Shown piece by piece: positions 1 to 11,800 of a stretch of 64,000 nucleotides of DNA. The stretch spans positions 130,268 through 194,267 of the forward strand of contig PTEX01000301.1 in assembly GCA_003342815.1 (NCBI GenBank), written 5' to 3'. The notes beneath the pieces are model-generated. The model did no database searches, was not told the origin of the DNA, and saw only the letters and a list, made by a program, of their open reading frames with translations. Every line of letters starts with the position of its first letter. The first letter of the stretch is position 1. The DNA comes from Eudromia elegans (Eukaryota > Chordata > Aves > Tinamiformes > Tinamidae). The position numbers and the translations under genes were made by a program.

Positions 1-868
1 GCCTCCGAGGAATGATAATAACCCTGCCCTGGCCCCGCTCCCTGCATTTCTGGCCCTTTGCCCTGGCAAGGCTCCTAGCCGGGCTGCAAGGCGCTATCCC
101 GAGCCCTTGCTCCCGATCCTGCCCGGATTCAAGCGCATTTCCCTACAATTTCCTCAGCAGGTCGGCACTTTGCTCCAAATCCTCGGCTCCTTCAGGCCCT
201 GCACCCAAACAGCTACTCCCCAAAGCAGCTGGACGGGCGCATCGATGGGGTCCCTCTGCATCCCTTTCCAGTGCCACCTTCCCTATTCAACCTCAGCTCC
301 TGCCAGGGCTTTACATTAACTCGAGAAAACCCACGTCAGAGCCACAGGCTGCGTCTTCAGTGGCTCAGCTCCTCACCAAAGGCCACAAGTGCAGGATTTG
401 AGGCTGAGTCTAGTTCGTTGGGGTTGTTACGTTCTCCCCTTGCCCCCCGAGCAGAGCAGGTTGCAGGTAAACGCGAGGGGAGAGAAAAAAAGAAGGAAAA
501 AAATCGAAGGGAACATATTGTAAAGAGAGATTGATTTCAGATCATAAATAGTTTTGTCACATTGAAGGACTCAAGTCAGGCAGCAAAGGGGATAAAAATG
601 ATTAAGTAAGCAAGAGATTTACCTGCTCTTCTGCTTCCAAGAAAAACAACTCGGCGCCTGATGAGAGCCACACAGGAGACCCAGGCTGGGGCTAAAGCAC
701 TTGGCTGCAGATTTGCTTTGCACAGGGACCACCCTGCAGCAGCCCGGCCCAAAACAGGGCCCCGTGCTCGGGTCTTGTAGGGTGAAAGAGCTCCAAGAGC
801 AAAACTTGGGTGGAAACGGAAGTTTTTTTTTCCTCTTTGCAAAGCGGGTTCATTTCGGAAAAGCTGTC

Positions 869-883
869 AAAAAAAAAAAAAAA
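869..883 (+). repeat. Poly(A) tract
   Basis: Fifteen consecutive A. No recognisable retroposon body upstream. Confidence 0.8.
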
Positions 884-2690
884 GAGAAATGTTTAATTGA
901 TGCAAAGCTGGCTTTGCAAGGCACGGCGCCTTTCGGGAGTGACACTGATAGCCGTGCGAGCGGGAAGCCTGGGCTTGGCACACGTACACGCGGGAATACA
1001 TTAGAGTTGCAAATGCAGCGCGAAACAAAGGCGGCAGCGTTGGCAAACCCGCCCCAAAACGGAGCTTCTCTGACCCCGACGCTAGCTCGCTTGCCAGACT
1101 AGCAATGCACCCCGAGTCCTTTAAATGCCCCTTTTGGGACCACGGCGAGGGCCACAGAAACCCCCCCATGGGCCACCCAACTCCCGAGCGTCATCGGCCG
1201 CTGTCTCTTAGTCACCCGGTCCTCGTCACCGTGCGGTCATTGCAAATCTGTCCCCGGAGAACCAAATATCGTGGCTTGTAAATCACACAGCGAGATGACC
1301 AAGGGAGAGGTTTCCCTGCTTGACTAACGTTGCCGGGTTTTCCTTGGAGAGGAGCATTAAATAAGACACAAGCAGCCGCTTGTGCCTTTCGACTACTGCA
1401 AACAAGCTGCCTCGCATGACTTCATATATTCCTATATATACACCGCTCGTATATTCCGATATACAACGCCCTATAACCTTCGTGGGGGGCAGAAAGGGTA
1501 GAGGGTCTCAACCACTTGGGTCATGGGACAAATGAGCTTCAATGGGGCTTGGGGGCATTTGCAGAAGACCCTGTTTCAGTGCTTGGCCGAGGAAGGATCC
1601 AGCAATTCATGGCTGGGGTCAATCCAAAAACCATACGTGTGTTTATGGCTTTGGGAACACCCGGGATGGAGGGAATCGCCCTTGGAGGAAGCCCATTCAC
1701 ATCAGCGCTCGGCTCTGCTGCAACCTGTGCCCGCTACTCGCGCGCAGGGCCCAATCCCATGGAAATCCATAGGGATGGAGGATGCTCCAGAGCAATTCCG
1801 GTCCCCCGTTTCAGGTGGCCAGCAAGGGCAAAACTCCCGGCAAACACACGCCGCTCTCGCAGGAAAAGCAGCAAAACGGCTCCCGTAATTAACTCCCGAG
1901 CCGAGCCCTTTTAAGGCAAATTCACCAGCATTAACGGGAAAGGGTATTTGGGGTTTTTCCATCACCTGCCAAGTCGTTTAAAGGCCCCCCGTTTTCCCCC
2001 CTTTCTCCCCGCTGCATTCACGACTTAATTGCGGCAGCTCCTTGACAGCCGCTCGGTTCCAGCGGGCTGCCACTCCAGATGTCAGGAGCACGTTAGCGGG
2101 AAGGGGCCCCCTAGGATATTTATGGCTTTCACTCCTCGGCAGAGGGTTTTGTTCTGTCAGGCGGTGACATCCGAATCGCTGCTCGCTTGATCCCCGCGGT
2201 TCCGCGCCGGTGACACGCGGCCCAGGGCTCCTGGTTTCCCTCCTCCTCAGCCGGAGGTCCCTCCTCCTGCCGATGCCACCCTGGATTAGCCGGGAAGAGC
2301 CGGATAAACCTTTGGGAACGGGACTCGGAGCTTCCACCCCTACTGGTAAATCCACAGCGACGGAGCAAAATGGAGAGGAAATAAAAGGATTCACCTTAAG
2401 CATCTAAAAAGCGGTACCCAAATAAGCACATAATGCTCTATGGGGGTCACCCCCGGCACTTCCCGCATTCCGCCCGGGAGAGTCCCATGCATTAGGGGAT
2501 AAAAGGGAGCTGCTTCGACACGTCCCTCGCTCGGGCTGCTCCTGATAGATGCCTTCCCCTCGGAAGCATCGCGGCACATAAAAGCATCTCAGCACGGGGC
2601 TGTAAATCTGCTGCACGTCGGCTCTTATGGGCGGCTGGGTTGGGCCCGCGACTAAATTACCATTTATTTATTTGCTCGCTTCCAAGCAGG

Positions 2691-2722
2691 AAAAAAAAAA
2701 TATATATAAATATAATATATAT
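2691..2722 (+). repeat. A-run and TA-rich microsatellite
   Basis: An A10 run followed by imperfect ATATAT blocks. A simple repeat within an AT-rich patch. Confidence 0.7.
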
Positions 2723-3074
2723 ACACCCACTAGTGCTCAGGTTGGAGGGCAGCTGCATGGTGGTTCCAAAGGCCTCCTGGAAGGGGATTATGGAGAAGCT
2801 GCCTGCAAAAGACCAAACAGCGGCAGGTTTGGGGGGAAAACCAGGAGGCTCCCAATGCTCCGGGTTCCATTTCCCAGATGCAAGGGTGGAAAATTCCCAG
2901 ATCCACGTGGCAGCGTCGGAGGCCAACACTGAGCGGCTCCTCCCAGCCCCATGGCAGCTATGGGAGAGGAGCAACGACCCCAGCACCGTGCAAATAACTT
3001 GGGGAGGAACAGGGCAAATAGGGGTCCAGGCGGCTCCCCAAGCCCTGCACTCCATCAGCCGAGGCACGCTCGGC

Positions 3075-3220
3075 CTTGATATGATTTAACGTTAATAACC
3101 GAGTCTCAAATATTTATTACAATGCCTGTTTTTAATAAATATTTCATGATGATTTTTACTTTTCTTTCTCCCCTTCTGTTGCCAGCTTTGTGGGCTTAAT
3201 TTGCCTTAATGAGGATAAAA
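3075..3220. promoter_or_regulatory. AT-rich motif-dense island, enhancer-like
   Basis: Dense TAA/ATT-core motifs (AACGTTAATAA, ATATTTATTACAA, AATAAATATTTCATGATGA, TTAATTTGCCTTAATGAGG) in a local drop of GC inside GC-rich surroundings. This composition is typical of deeply conserved developmental enhancers. Conservation cannot be tested here. Confidence 0.3.
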
Positions 3221-3489
3221 ACGGCTCTGATGAATCGCCCCTTTGCCAACGCACTCGGCGCGAGAGCGGCACTCGCCTCTACTACCCATCGCACAGAGAG
3301 GCATTGGGAAACGGACTCGGAATTGTGGAGAACTCGGGAAAACGCCCTGGAATCAACGAGTGCCGGGGAATCCGGGGGCAGAACCAACCCAACAGGAATG
3401 GGAAGAGATGGCAGCAGGGATGTCCTCCAGCTTCGGGATGTGCAGAGGGATGTCGCAAGGGAAAAGCACCGGAGAGCTGCTGTTCCATA

Positions 3490-3523
3490 GGGAAGAGGAG
3501 GAGGAAGAGGAGGAGAGGAGGAA
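3490..3523 (+). repeat. (GGA)n purine-rich microsatellite
   Basis: An imperfect GGA/GGAA array on the + strand, all purine. It gives artefactual Glu/Arg or Ser open frames on either strand. Confidence 0.75.
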
Positions 3524-4184
3524 GCATCTCCCAGCGCCGAGCATCTCCCTCCTCATGGCCCATATGGGACCACCAGGCTCGGTTCAGCATCTCGCCCACC
3601 CAGTACCTTCTGCACCCAACTATCCAGGTGTCTTCCCGCTCCGGCATTCCGGACGCGGCACACAATTAGTGGCTGCGTAACGAGCAGCGCTGGGGGGCAT
3701 TCATGTGCATTCACAGGGCTTTCACGTGCACCGAGACCCTTGGGATGGACCGTTTCCATACGGAGCATCCCCAGCTCCGCATCCCCCTCCGGAGCGGGAG
3801 AGCCGAGCGGGACGCGCGCCAAGAGCCACATCAGCAAAACTCGCCTTGCTCTTCCGCTGCCTTCCCTTGCTTTTGATGTTTTCTATTGCCTCGCTCCTCC
3901 GGTTCTATTTATGCCTCCTTCATTTATTTAATTTTACATATATTTTAATTCCCAGGTGCTTTCCGGTGCCGATCCCAACCCACGGGCTGTCTCCGCACAC
4001 AGACCCCCCCTCTTCAGGCTGCTCCAGAAAACACATCCCCGCATCCTTCCCTGCATCCTAAGGTGCTTTGGGCTCCGCTCCCACCATCCAGCACCAAGGA
4101 CAAGACGCTGGGAAAGCCCATGAGCGACCAGAGCAATTCACCTCCCTCCCTCCTGCGTCAGCTCTTTCCGGCCCGAGCAGCAAC

Positions 4185-4370
4185 CACTTTATTATCCCTG
4201 CTTAACTCCAAATTGAATTGTGCAGAACGGAGAATATTTATCAATTTCTCGCCCAGAAATCCCCCTCGCAGCAAACTCCAGAGGAGACAACGTTTTTATA
4301 TAAAAAGCAATTTTTTTCTTTCCTCCCCTTTGGGAGTTAAGTTCAATAAACATGAAATTTCAAGTGGAAA
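4185..4370. promoter_or_regulatory. AT-rich motif-dense island, enhancer-like
   Basis: Contains TTTATTATCC, AATTGAATTG, AGAATATTTATCAATTTC, GTTCAATAAACATGAAATTT and an NKX2-type TCAAGTGG at 4360-4367. It ends at the A16 run. Low confidence; motifs only. Confidence 0.3.
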
Positions 4371-4382
4371 AGGGAGATGGGG

Positions 4383-4398
4383 AAAAAAAAAAAAAAAA
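4383..4398 (+). repeat. Poly(A) tract
   Basis: Sixteen consecutive A, directly following an AT-rich motif-dense stretch. No element body recognised. Confidence 0.8.
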
Positions 4399-5634
4399 CC
4401 TCCCTGTTCCAAGCCCCTCTCTGCTGTTAATCTACATTTTGCAAAAGATGTTGGGGTAAAAAGCGATGGCATCTGACTAGTAGAAGTAGTCAGGGATGGG
4501 GGGCCAAGTTGGAGCCGGACACCTCGGTTTTAATGAGAATTACCCAGAAAATGGCTTTTTCCACCCGTTCAGCACTTCTGCCAGGTTAGCACTGCTCTGT
4601 TTGGTACTTGCCCCCTCCCCTGCTCCTGTCTCACTTTTACCAGGTGTGTGGAAAGTTCCCCAAAAAACACCCATCGGGAAATGTCAAAATGAAAAATCTC
4701 AGCACTTCACTTCAAAGCAGAGCAGCCCGCTTCCAAACGCTGGCATTTCTGTAATTCAATAAGCCGATTTGAAGCATCTTATCTGGCAGTTCTCGGTCAA
4801 AAAAATAGGAAAATCGACTTCTTCCAAGAGTTTGGGCAAAACCTTGCATTTTCTTAAGGACCTTTTCAGCGCCATTCAGTCGCCTTTTGTTTTAACGTTA
4901 TCTCTGCTCTCTGCCCTTAATACAAAACCTTATTACACCACAGCCTTCTCCTTCCCTGCTTAAGGAACCGGAGCTCGTCTCCGGTCCAATCCTTTGGCAG
5001 GATATTCTGGCCAAAAACAGGAATAAGCTTTAAGGTCCCTGAAGTAAAACCAGCGCAAGAATACAATTTATTACTTAGGCAGATAACGCTGTGCAAAACA
5101 TGTTAGCTGCATATTCAGCACGGTGTAAGTGCCTTGTGTTTATTGCTTAGAAGGGAGTTTAAGTCTCGCCCGGCCCCGAGGTGCCCGCGGATTAAGCGCG
5201 GCCACGAGACGCGCTTGGATGCTCCTCTAACAGCGCGCCCGGCTTGGCCAAGGCAACAGCTCAGCCCAAATGCCTTGGAAAACCATCCAGATCTTTCAGC
5301 TGTCACACAAAGACTCCAAATCGTGCAGAATGCACCGAAACGCGGCCCATTATTGCAAGAGCAGCTCAGCTCTTGGGTACAACCCAACGATGCCAAACAC
5401 ACACCTATAACCCAACAGGCTTCAACATCAGCGATGCCCAAAGTGCCAACGAGGAGCCTTCACAGAGCCAGGTCCAGCAGCTGACACCCCACCAAGACGG
5501 CTCCGGCTCCCCAACACCAGCCGTTTTCTCCCTCCCACAATTTATGAGAGTCGACCTTAAAAGCAAGAGCGAAACGGCCGGCGCTGGATTTCTCTTTGTG
5601 CAGCTGCAGGGCTTGACTCAAGTTTTCTGCCAGC

Positions 5635-5840
5635 AAAGCAAGATAATTATCTTAACAAGATCCTCGTGCGTGCGCACACACATAGGGAAAATGTGCTTTT
5701 TATTATAAGCTCATCAAGATTCTAATCTCCCAACAAATAAGGCCTGGCATGGAGATATATGGCACTCCGAGAAAATCAATATTGATTATTAGCAGCAAAT
5801 AGGCGGCGTGCGGATGACAGTTAAAAATTCCTTTGATGAT
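5635..5840. promoter_or_regulatory. Motif-dense island with ONECUT- and TCF-like sites
   Basis: Two perfect palindromes: AGATAATTATCT at 5641-5652 and AATCAATATTGATT at 5774-5787. The second is two inverted ONECUT-type ATCAATA halves. GATTATTAG follows, then a TCF/LEF consensus CCTTTGATG at 5830-5838. Between them are TTTATTATAAGC and AGATTCTAATCTCC. One of the strongest enhancer-like stretches upstream of SNX19. Confidence 0.4.
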
Positions 5841-6166
5841 CCCGGGGAAAAACGAGGGCCGAGCACCACAAAGAAGGCAGCACAGATGCAATGGCTCTAT
5901 CACCCTCAGTCAATCAATAGAACGGGCAAAGTTTGTGGAGTTGATGAAATATCATGAGGGGAGGGAAGGGGGCAGGACTGGCATTGCGACGGCCCCGTGA
6001 GGGCGCAGACCTTGGCCAATGGAGGGGAACGCCGTGTTGGATTGGAGCTAAACGCGGTGCCCACGTGGGGAATCTTGTCCCCTCTCCTCCGCTCTTGGCC
6101 ATGCTCAGCATCTACCTGCTCAAGATGCTCTCAGTGCTGCCCAGGAACCCTGATCCTTAGGAAATG

Positions 6167-6192
6167 TTGGCATTTAATTAAGCACATGCCAA
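6167..6192 (+). promoter_or_regulatory. Inverted TTGGCAT/ATGCCAA around a TTAATTAA core
   Basis: TTGGCAT (6167-6173) and ATGCCAA (6186-6192) flank a 12-nt centre containing the homeodomain palindrome TTAATTAA. The outer halves resemble NFI half-sites, but the spacing is not the standard 5 nt. A second hairpin, ATCTCTT/AAGAGAT with a CCC loop, follows at 6205-6221. Confidence 0.35.
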
Positions 6193-6339
6193 TAAGCAAA
6201 TTGCATCTCTTCCCAAGAGATAGAGGATAGGATGAGGGGAAGAACTGGGGCTTCTCCTTGCCCAAACCCTTGCAGGAAGCTCAGGTGCTTCCTGGCACAT
6301 CCTACTAGATACACCTGGTCTTGTTTACCCATCCCCATC

Positions 6340-6540
6340 CGATTCCGGCCTCCCGGAGCTCTATTTAGGGCCCATTAGAGCAGCAGCAGAGAGAGCAAAA
6401 ACAAACAGCAGCAATCAAGTGGCTCCAACGCCCGCGCCGCTCGAGCTGACGAGCATCCCCACTTAATCGCTAATTGGGACGGCCGCTCCAAGGACGACGC
6501 TCCCTAATCACCGCGAGACGCTCGGAGGCACGAGCATCGC
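6340..6540. promoter_or_regulatory. CpG-containing motif cluster with two NKX2-type sites
   Basis: TCAAGTGG at 6415-6422 and its inverse CCACTTAA at 6459-6466, then CGCTAATTGG at 6469 and TAATCACCGCG. CpG is unusually frequent for intergenic DNA, suggesting an unmethylated regulatory block. Confidence 0.3.
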
Positions 6541-6884
6541 CCGCTCAGGAGCCTCGGAAGGAAAACCAAGGACGGCAGCCCCAGGAGCAGCTTTTTCCTG
6601 GTCGACCACAGGACCTCGTGGTGCTCCTGCAGAAGACGTAGGAACCAGGCGGCCTCATAGGGATGCGAGGGGGTTGGAAACACATCACGGGGGCATCAAT
6701 CATGCCCCTCCTCTTGCAGACACGCTCTGCTGCACACAGTGCAGGACGCAGCAGGACTAGATCTCCAGCCCTTGCAGCAGTAGCATCGCTCCTGCCTGCT
6801 GGATGCACCTAGACGTGCTGCTAGCCCAGCCCTGCCGCATACAAATGGCCTCTCTCACTTAGCAGGAGGCAGGTAATTTCTTTT

Positions 6885-7000
6885 GTCCCCGCTGATGCAT
6901 TATTGATTGTGATGAATGTCAGAGCAGGAGCCTGTTCCAAAAGCCATTAAACAATAATTTCATCTCCGGAGGGTAATTGATTGTCACAGGGAGCAGCGCG
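6885..7000. promoter_or_regulatory. Homeodomain/PBX-like motif cluster
   Basis: Contains CATTATTGATTGTGATGAAT, then GCCATTAAACAATAATTTC and GGTAATTGATTGTCACAG. TGATTGTSA occurs twice about 80 bases apart and resembles PBX/TALE half-sites. Confidence 0.3.
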
Positions 7001-7334
7001 GCGAGTTGCAAGGTGGCGGCGACGGGCGATGTTTGCGTTTGGGTGGGGACGGAGGGAGGCTTGGGCAAACTCCGTGATTTATGGAGCGCACAGGGAGCGC
7101 AGGGAGGAGACGGAGCCGCTGGCATAGGCGGCCGACCTCTCCAGAGCAAGATCCAGGGAAAGCCGAGAACCTGGGATCTGCATTCCAAGGAGGACCCTTT
7201 GAGGCTTTGCTCCTCATTATTAGCTTATTTAAGCCCCTCCTGTTGTTGGATAAGAGGGACAAATCCATGCTGATGACACCAGCTACATGGCCAGGCCCTG
7301 CTCCATCATGCTCATCTTTCCAAACCAGCCCTTG

Positions 7335-7425
7335 AAAGAGTTTAGTGTAAGCAAATAAACACCGACAGATTTTGCATTTATTTTCCCCATTACCTTTTCA
7401 ATAAATAAAAACCCTCTGTGCCCAA
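7335..7425. promoter_or_regulatory. FOX-like motif patch
   Basis: GTAAGCAAATAAACACC, GATTTTGCATTTATTTTCC and CAATAAATAAAAACC contain FOX and POU-like cores. Short and AT-rich; only a motif-based call. Confidence 0.22.
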
Positions 7426-8519
7426 GAGAAACGCCATACAAAGAACGCCAAGAGGACACGCTGCCTCGCAGTGATGCCATGGAGGGAGGACGGAATTCCC
7501 CAGGGAAGCAAGAGTGCTACACGGAAGCCGCCTGAAACCCTCGGGCTTATCCCATCATTGGAGACCCAGCGGGAAGACGTGGTCTGCAACAGCATCCCAG
7601 GCTTCCTAGCTGGTCCAAGCTGGAGAGAAACCCTAGGGAGAAACCACAAGCATGGATCCAAACAGGGTCCATCAGCTCCCACACCATAGGAGGACATTGC
7701 AGCTCTGCTAGAGAGGCCAGCGCTCCGCGCATCCCAAGCGCTATCCCAACGGCTGCCGAGGAATCCAAGCACGGCCCCCCCGAAGCGTGCTCGTGGCTTT
7801 GCTTCTGCCCACGCTCTTAACCTCAGCGACCTCCCCGGCTCGGCCCTGCCAGCGGGGAGCAAAACAAGCCACTTGACGGGCTCCGTTCGCCTGCTCCCTG
7901 CGCCCCTGGAGCCTTTCCCTGGGGAGAGGAGAGCAAGGAAAGCACCAGCGTCCCCATCTCACCAACGCCGAGATATATTCCAGCCGACATCCAGCACTAG
8001 CAACATTTTATGAGCTCGGGAACCCAGTTAGTTAGGCCAATATTTTACTTAGCTCCAGTTTAGATTTAAAAACTTGACCTTCTCCGGGCGCGCGCCTGCC
8101 TTGCATTCCGCAACGCGGGATTATTTATCCTCCCGCTTTTATTGTTCCACTGTTATTTGTTCATTTGTCCTATTCGGAAAAAAAGAAAAAAAAAAAATCA
8201 ATAAAATGATGGGACTCCCTAACCAGGCGCTTCAAGCCCCAGCAAAGTTATCGCACGTCTGCTCCTTGCCGGAGGGGCTGTAAATCAGAAGACCAAGGAG
8301 CCCTCAGTTTCTCCTGCTCTTGATGGAGCAATAAACTGATTTTTACCCATCGTATTCATAAGGCAGCAGTTTGGATGCCCGTTTGCAAGGCTGGACCCGC
8401 TATTGCTCCTGCTGGAATAAAACATCGAGACCAAGGAGGTCTCCGCTCGCTCCCCATCCCCTCTCGGTGCAATAAGTGCGCAGTAAGCGAGCGACTGCAG
8501 TCCTGCCCAAAGTAACAAC

Positions 8520-8735
8520 ACATGAAACAATTGTGTTTTAATAAAGAAAATTGATCCCCGGGTTTATTCATTAACCAACCCGAGCGCGCGTGCACCAGAC
8601 CCAAATGATTTATGGTCACAATTTGCAAAATTATTTCTCTATTGATTGGCACAGGTTGGTTTTCTTGTAGGTGCAGTCAATTAGAGGGGAAAACTGCTCA
8701 GGTGGGCAAATTAATCAGGCTTAAGTACAGCCCCA
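8520..8735. promoter_or_regulatory. AT-rich motif-dense island, enhancer-like
   Basis: Includes ACAATTGT (SOX-type palindrome), TTTTAATAAAG, GTTTATTCATTAACC, CAAATGATTTATGGTCACAA, TTTGCAAAATTATTTC, CTATTGATTGGC, GTCAATTAGAGG and CAAATTAATCAGG. Very dense for 200 bases. Confidence 0.35.
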
Positions 8736-10758
8736 CTGAGAGGGATGCTGGATACGGCCCCGGGGCTGCGTCAACCCTCTGCTCTGCCCACACCCTTGCT
8801 CAAGGGTCCACCCAACATTTTCAGCAGCTTTTCGGTCCCATTGACCCATTTTCAGAGGTTCTCTCTGCTGTTGGCAGAGACCAAAGCAACGCGAGAGCTG
8901 CAAAGTTCTCCTTTTGATGCTCTCCACCGCGGTCCTCTCCTCCAAACCGATGGAAAAAGCAAAATCTCCTTCCTAAGTGAAGCAATAAGGCGGGGGTCCC
9001 ACCATGGGCTCGCTGCCATCCTTGCAGAGGTCAGAGCCTGTTCTCCCTTGGACGATACGTGTACGCGGCGGTGCAATATTGAATTACAAGCCAACCAACA
9101 CAAAGGCTTTTAATTATAGGCCAAACACTAGCTTGCTCTCCGAGAGGAGACGCCGGGCTCAATGGCCCGTCAGGCTGTTCCGCTCCGGCAATTCCCATCT
9201 ACCTGGTAAAAGTCCAGGAAATTGGATCGGTAATGGGAACGGGGGCCTTTCACCTCCAGCCCCGCTGCCACATGCGGCCCGGCAGGGAGAAGCAAAGTCA
9301 TTACCCGGCTGACAGGGCTGCAGCAACCAGGGAGCCGCCGGCAGGAAAACCAGCCCATTCCCGAGCCTCATCCGAGTCCCAGCACTTTTGCTCCAAGGGA
9401 TGCTGCAAACGCATCCTCATGGAGCTCGGGGTCCCATTGGGACCCCTGCACCACGACCGGCTGCATCAGGACCGATTGCAAAGCGAAATGTTGGCAAATT
9501 GCAAAAAGAAACGTCCCATGACATGAGCCCTCCCACCTGGGTGCCCAGGGGGGTGGCATCCACAAGCTCTGTCTCCAATCCATACAGCTAATTTACCAAA
9601 GGGATCCACTCCCCACCGGGAATAGGGTCGTCCGTCACGGAAGATGGATTAAGCTCGTGGTGAAGCAACATTAATACAAGAAAATCAACACCGGCTAATG
9701 AGCGCTTTTTATGGCAGCCCCATAATAAAAAAGCATTAGGGCAGGTAAGCAAAGCCAACAGGCAGATGAATCAGGCAGAGGTCCGTCATGCCAGGGGCTT
9801 CCTGGAGAATTTCCAGCTTTTTCCCAGGCTCGATGCTCCATAAAGACTCCAGTCCTTCCCGGCGTGCTGCAGCATTTCAACCCATATGTCCCGAGCGGTC
9901 CTTGAGAGGCTCTGGATCTGAAGGGGACGGACGGCAGGAGGCTTTTCGTTACAGGACATCATTAAAAATAACATCCGCGGTCAGCGGGGGCCACTTCTCT
10001 GATCTCCGACGGCGAGAACAACCTATTAAAGAGGAGCTGAGCCTCTCGCCCAGAGCCATCAAAGTCCCGCTCTCCCTCTCGGAGCTCATGTACCCTTCAA
10101 GGACAGGGCAGGGAAAACAGCCCTGAGCACTTCAGCTGCCTCGGAATACTGAGAAATTCCTATGAGGAATTCCTTGCACGGGTGCAGGTTTCCCTCTGGA
10201 GCCCCCAGCTCCTCATGGGCTCCTGCTGAGGATCCTCGTGTAATATCGTAATCGACGCTGCGCGCTCCCAGGCATGCACAGCCCCTTGTATCCTCCTGGT
10301 CCCATCCCTGCATTATTCATACGCTCCCTAGTTCCTGAACAAGCCCAGAAAAATGGAGAGAGATTAATTCCCAGGGGAAAAAAAAAAATAAATAGGATTG
10401 TTTTCTATACGTATAAAAAAGGACTGCGATCCATTCAAAGAGCTGCCTCCCCCGTGCAGCCTGTGTCACTGCTGATTGAGTTTCTCCTCTCCCCGGCTCT
10501 GTTGGAGTATCTTGTCTCCTTAGTATTACTGTCGCACTTCCTTTTCATACGCCCGAAACACACACTATTGTGTTCCGACTTTTCGGGGGTTTTTGTGCAG
10601 GAATTCCTTTCATGTCTCATCTTCTGTAAGGTCCTTTTTTCTTGGCAGTCAAGTGCACGGATGTTTGCTGCCAGGAGATTTCACTCCTATTGTATTCCAG
10701 ACATATTATAATTTCTTTTTGTTCTATATTGCCTGCGAGGTCTTCCATGGGTATTTTC

Positions 10759-10798
10759 TTTTTTTTTTTTTTTTTTTTTTCCCTTTTTTTTTCCCCCC
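10759..10798 (+). repeat. Poly(T)/C homopolymer tract
   Basis: T22, then CCC, T9 and C6: a polypyrimidine run of 40 bases. It may be the reverse-strand A-tail of an old retroposon, but no target duplication or element body could be recognised beside it. Confidence 0.8.
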
Positions 10799-11786
10799 TT
10801 CCCTCCACGTGGACGCTGCTGCCTCTCAGCATCTCCCCCTGCTTCGCCCGCCCTGCAAGCAGAAGAACAGCGTCCTCAAGGGACACGCACAAGGGAAGGG
10901 GGCAGCAGCCTTGCCAGCAGCACTCAGGGCCTTTCAGCAGCTAAAAGCACCCCTATCTATTTTTATTTTATGTATTTATTGCTAGCACTCTCTTCACGGG
11001 CAGAACCGGGATGCAGAGAAGCAGCAGCTCGTACCAGGACACGCTGCAAGACGAGGAGCTGAGAGAAGGCAGAAAAGCAGCACTCGGAGTTGTGCCCCAG
11101 AGCCCCTGAAAGGACTTTCCTACTTAGCGCTGACCTAAATTGCCAGGGGATTTTTTTGTCCCTCAGCACAAGAGCAGCAGTTTCTGCTTCCTCTTTTGTA
11201 GCTCTGGTAACGGCGACTTCCAGACCGAAGAGCAGCAGTTTTCCATGAAGCCCTGAGCACGACCGTGTGCATGGCAGAGCCATGGGAGCCCATGGGATGC
11301 ACCAGGAACCTCACATGCAGCATCTCCTGTGGCCAAGACCAGGCCACTCGCCCCTGCCAGAGAAGCTAATTCCTTTAAATTAAATTCTAGGATGTACTGA
11401 ATCCATCTGCTTGACCTAGCGTGGATGAAGTTTTGCTTTTTGCATTGAGGAGAGCTTGGTCCATCCCACAATGAGTGGCCACCCAACTAGTCCAACCATC
11501 AGGCTCCATCCATGCCCAATACTCAATGGGTCCCCTAGAAGCCTCACCATCCGCATCTTCCACTTCAGTGCCCATCAGGAAATGGAAGAGGAGACATTGG
11601 AAAACCTAGCAGTGGCATGGCTTCAAGGAGGGCCTAGGGACCGAATGGAGAGATATCTCCCATCCCAGGCTTCTTGAGCCCTCTCTCATCTCCCCACCTC
11701 CCAAGGGGCCCCTTGGAGGGGGCCCCCTTCCTCGCTTGCTCTTTGGGCCCCTCTTCGTCACCTCTTTGCCTAATTATAGTTTGTCA

Positions 11787-11800
11787 GTTGTTATGGCAAC
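11787..11800 (+). promoter_or_regulatory. X-box-like RFX site
   Basis: GTTGTTATGGCAAC closely matches the RFX palindrome GTTGCCATGGCAAC, differing at two adjacent positions in the first half. It is preceded by TAATTATAG and followed at 11821-11836 by the inverted repeat CAAATC-TCAT-GATTTG. A further 8-bp inverted repeat, TTGCTGGC-CTT-GCCAGCAA, lies at 11889-11907. Confidence 0.4.

Larger units (their letters stand above)
1..3070. other. Intergenic, no gene
   Basis: No open frame here resembles a known family. Visible structure: an A15 run (869), a 25-base-spaced direct repeat TATATTCCKATATA (1425-1438, 1450-1463), CpG-containing stretches at 1,700-2,350, TATA-like GGGATAAAAGGG near 2497, and a TA-rich microsatellite (2691-2722). 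Confidence 0.6.
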
